Shown here in pieces: positions 14,578-16,145 of a DNA stretch of 16,145 nt. The stretch comes from Chryseobacterium sp. Lineage in GTDB: Bacteria; Bacteroidota; Bacteroidia; Flavobacteriales; Weeksellaceae. A program made the translations under genes and the position numbers. The notes beneath the pieces were generated by a model, which saw only the letters and a list, made by a program, of their open reading frames with translations, did no database searches and was not told where the DNA came from. The stretch is from the NCBI GenBank assembly GCA_017989575.1, contig JAGNPP010000023.1, positions 1-16,145 of the forward strand. Reading direction: 5' to 3'. Position 1 is the stretch's first letter, and the number at the start of each line of letters is the position of its first letter.

Positions 14578-15968
14578 TAAAAAAAATAATTCCAAGACTA
14601 AGTTTCTGGCAAATCTGGAATATGAATATCGGGTTTTTCGGAATCCAATACAGTTTCGGGTTGCAACAAACTGCAATTAATCCGATTTATTCATTTCTAG
14701 GAGCGCATACAGATCAGCTCCCGATCCTTAATTTAGCAGGACCTATTACAGGATTGCTCATTCAGCCATTAATTGGTGCAATCAGTGACAAAACCTGGAG
14801 TCCAAAATGGGGACGTAGAAAACCATTCTTTCTCATAGGTGCCATTTTCTGCAGTTTAGCATTGTTTGCATTTCCGTTCAGTTCTGCTATCTGGATGGCT
14901 GTTGGGTTGCTTTGGATCCTGGATGCTGCTAACAATACGGCTATGGAACCATACAGGGCTTTTATTGGTGACAAACTTCCGGAAGATCAGCAGACATTTG
15001 GTTTTCAGATGCAGAGTCTCTTTGTAGGCGCAGGAATCACATTGGCCAATCTGTCTTTATTTTTCTTTCAAAAATATTTCGGCGGCGAAAATAATTCTGG
15101 CGGCATCCCTGCGTGGGTCTATTATTCTTTCTTTTTAGGATCATTCTGCTCCATCGCTTCTGTGACTTGGTCTGTTTACAAGACACCGGAGATCCCGCCA
15201 ACAGATGAAGAACTTGCAAAACTAAAATGGGAAAAAGAAAACAGCCACTATTTTTCACATATTACGGAGATCTTCTCATCTATAAAAAATATGCCCAAAA
15301 CCCTTTGGCAGCTGGCTTTGGTCTATCTCTTCCAATGGTATGCACTGTTTTGCTATTGGCAATTCATCACGCCGATGCTGAAAAAAACAGTCTATGGCGT
15401 CTCCGAAGCTGATGAGCAAAAAGCCACTGCCTTTCTTAAATTAGCCGAAAAAGGCAGTTTTGTTTCAGAAACCAGTCTGTTGTGGGCAAAGAACATCTCA
15501 CACCTTGTACAGACAGCAGTTGGACAAACCGGATTGATGAATGGTACTTACAATTTGGTTACGATGATCACCGCTTTGATCTTGGTTCCTTTTGCCAATA
15601 GATTCTCAACCAAAAAAGTGTATTCTTTTTGTCTATTTGTTACAGCGCTGGCGTTGATGATGTTGCCATTTATCAAAAATGAATACCTGATTCTCCTGCC
15701 TATGATCTTATTCGGGATAGGATGGGCAGCAATTATGGGATTACCCTATTCTATGGTTTCTCCAAGTATTCCTCCGGAAAAAAGAGGCGTTTATATGGGG
15801 ATTATCAATATGATGATTGTTGTCCCTATGCTGATACAGACCATTTCTTTTGGGACGATCTACAAAGAAATATTAGGCAACAGCCCGGAAAAAGCTATTT
15901 TTACAGCAGGGATATTATTTGCTATGGCAAGTATTTCTGTCAACTTTATGAATGTAAAGAAACAGTAA
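14574..15968 (+). CDS. SLC45/sucrose-transporter-like MFS sugar symporter
   Basis: A 464-aa inner-membrane protein with about 12 membrane segments. It belongs to the SLC45/plant SUT branch of the major facilitator superfamily, which carries sucrose or related disaccharides with protons. Signature segments: GPITGLLIQPLIGAISDKTW (56-75), the loop WGRRKPFFLIGA (79-90) matching the MFS motif between TM2 and TM3, and LDAANNTAMEPYRAFIGD (116-133), reminiscent of the SUT NNTVQGPARAL region. YLFQWYALFCYWQF (251-264) begins the second half, followed by a long periplasmic loop (about 272-320). PSIPPEKRGVYMGIIN (397-412) is another typical loop. The ATG overlaps the kinase stop (ATGA). It would move the sugar delivered by the TBDR from periplasm to cytoplasm, where the glycosidase waits. 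Substrate is inferred. Confidence 0.85.
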   Translation: MIKKIIPRLSFWQIWNMNIGFFGIQYSFGLQQTAINPIYSFLGAHTDQLPILNLAGPITGLLIQPLIGAISDKTWSPKWGRRKPFFLIGAIFCSLALFAFPFSSAIWMAVGLLWILDAANNTAMEPYRAFIGDKLPEDQQTFGFQMQSLFVGAGITLANLSLFFFQKYFGGENNSGGIPAWVYYSFFLGSFCSIASVTWSVYKTPEIPPTDEELAKLKWEKENSHYFSHITEIFSSIKNMPKTLWQLALVYLFQWYALFCYWQFITPMLKKTVYGVSEADEQKATAFLKLAEKGSFVSETSLLWAKNISHLVQTAVGQTGLMNGTYNLVTMITALILVPFANRFSTKKVYSFCLFVTALALMMLPFIKNEYLILLPMILFGIGWAAIMGLPYSMVSPSIPPEKRGVYMGIINMMIVVPMLIQTISFGTIYKEILGNSPEKAIFTAGILFAMASISVNFMNVKKQ

Positions 15969-16073
15969 ATTGCTTACAGTAATTAGTATTTTCTATTAAC
16001 CTTAAAATCAAAGTTTTAAATGTTAAATGTATAGTATTAAATTATTTTAAATACTTAAATATCAGTAAAATAA

Positions 16074-16103
16074 AAATCCGCCTAAGAAAACTTAGGCGGA
16101 TTT
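16074..16103. terminator. Strong hairpin terminator at window end
   Basis: AAATCCGCCTAAG (16074-16086), loop AAAA, CTTAGGCGGATTT (16091-16103): a perfect 13-bp stem. On the plus strand only TTT follows, whereas the minus-strand transcript ends in TTTTTATTTT, so it may be stronger for a convergent gene to the right. It lies 105 bases after the MFS stop; the bases between hold no gene. Bases 16104-16145 are too short to identify. Confidence 0.85.
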
Positions 16104-16145
16104 AAATATATATTGTTTCGCTTTGAGTGCAATCTCTCACGAAAA

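Noticed and set aside
14230..14676. 148-aa minus-strand open frame opposite the kinase
   Set aside because: Cys/Phe-rich composition typical of antisense shadow; the plus strand has a clear kinase with all motifs.
8982..15968. Classical SusC/SusD polysaccharide utilisation locus
   Set aside because: No SusD-like gene, no SusC N-terminal extension on the TBDR and no secreted glycoside hydrolase.

Overview
The window is an ordinary-looking chromosomal segment of an AT-rich Bacteroidota bacterium, most likely a flavobacterium of the Chryseobacterium/Weeksellaceae type. Evidence: DUF5689, DUF4126 and DUF6146 family proteins, TonB-dependent receptors (TBDRs) with a C-terminal aromatic outer-membrane signal, a lipoprotein with an acidic surface-export-like N-terminus, and a TTTG-N18-TACTTTTG promoter of the Bacteroidota type. 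No tRNA, rRNA, CRISPR array, insertion sequence or phage gene was seen. No gene-free stretch exceeds 300 bases.

Layout. (1) 1-1460, plus strand: the 3' part of tcdA (tRNA t6A cyclisation), rnpA (RNase P protein) and a DUF4126 membrane protein, closed by a bidirectional terminator. (2) 1516-7258: a divergent cluster. On the minus strand a 959-aa TBDR is followed by a DUF5689 lipoprotein; on the plus strand is a secreted endonuclease/exonuclease/phosphatase-family enzyme. Together they look like a surface uptake module, perhaps for nucleic-acid-derived or phosphate-containing nutrients (inference). (3) 7334-8898: a small DUF6146 lipoprotein convergent with prfA (release factor 1). (4) 8982-15968: a LacI-type regulator divergent from a TBDR, a cytoplasmic GH100-like glycosidase, a uridine-kinase-fold kinase and an SLC45/sucrose-transporter-like MFS protein. 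The window ends in a strong hairpin.

Region 4 is the most interesting part. It has the logic of the sucrose (sux) locus known from Xanthomonas: LacI regulator, TBDR, inner-membrane sugar transporter and a cytoplasmic sucrose-splitting enzyme. Here the enzyme is invertase-like rather than an amylosucrase, no SusD partner is present, and a kinase of the uridine kinase family is translationally coupled to the transporter. The kinase lacks several residues that bind uridine in true uridine kinases, so a sugar kinase role is plausible. Two identical perfect palindromes (CAAACGTTTG, 12 bp apart) between the regulator and the TBDR are very probably its operators. A strong intrinsic terminator between the TBDR and the enzyme genes would keep the cytoplasmic genes below the receptor in expression.

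Substrate assignments are inferred from family resemblance and gene order, and were not checked against any database.
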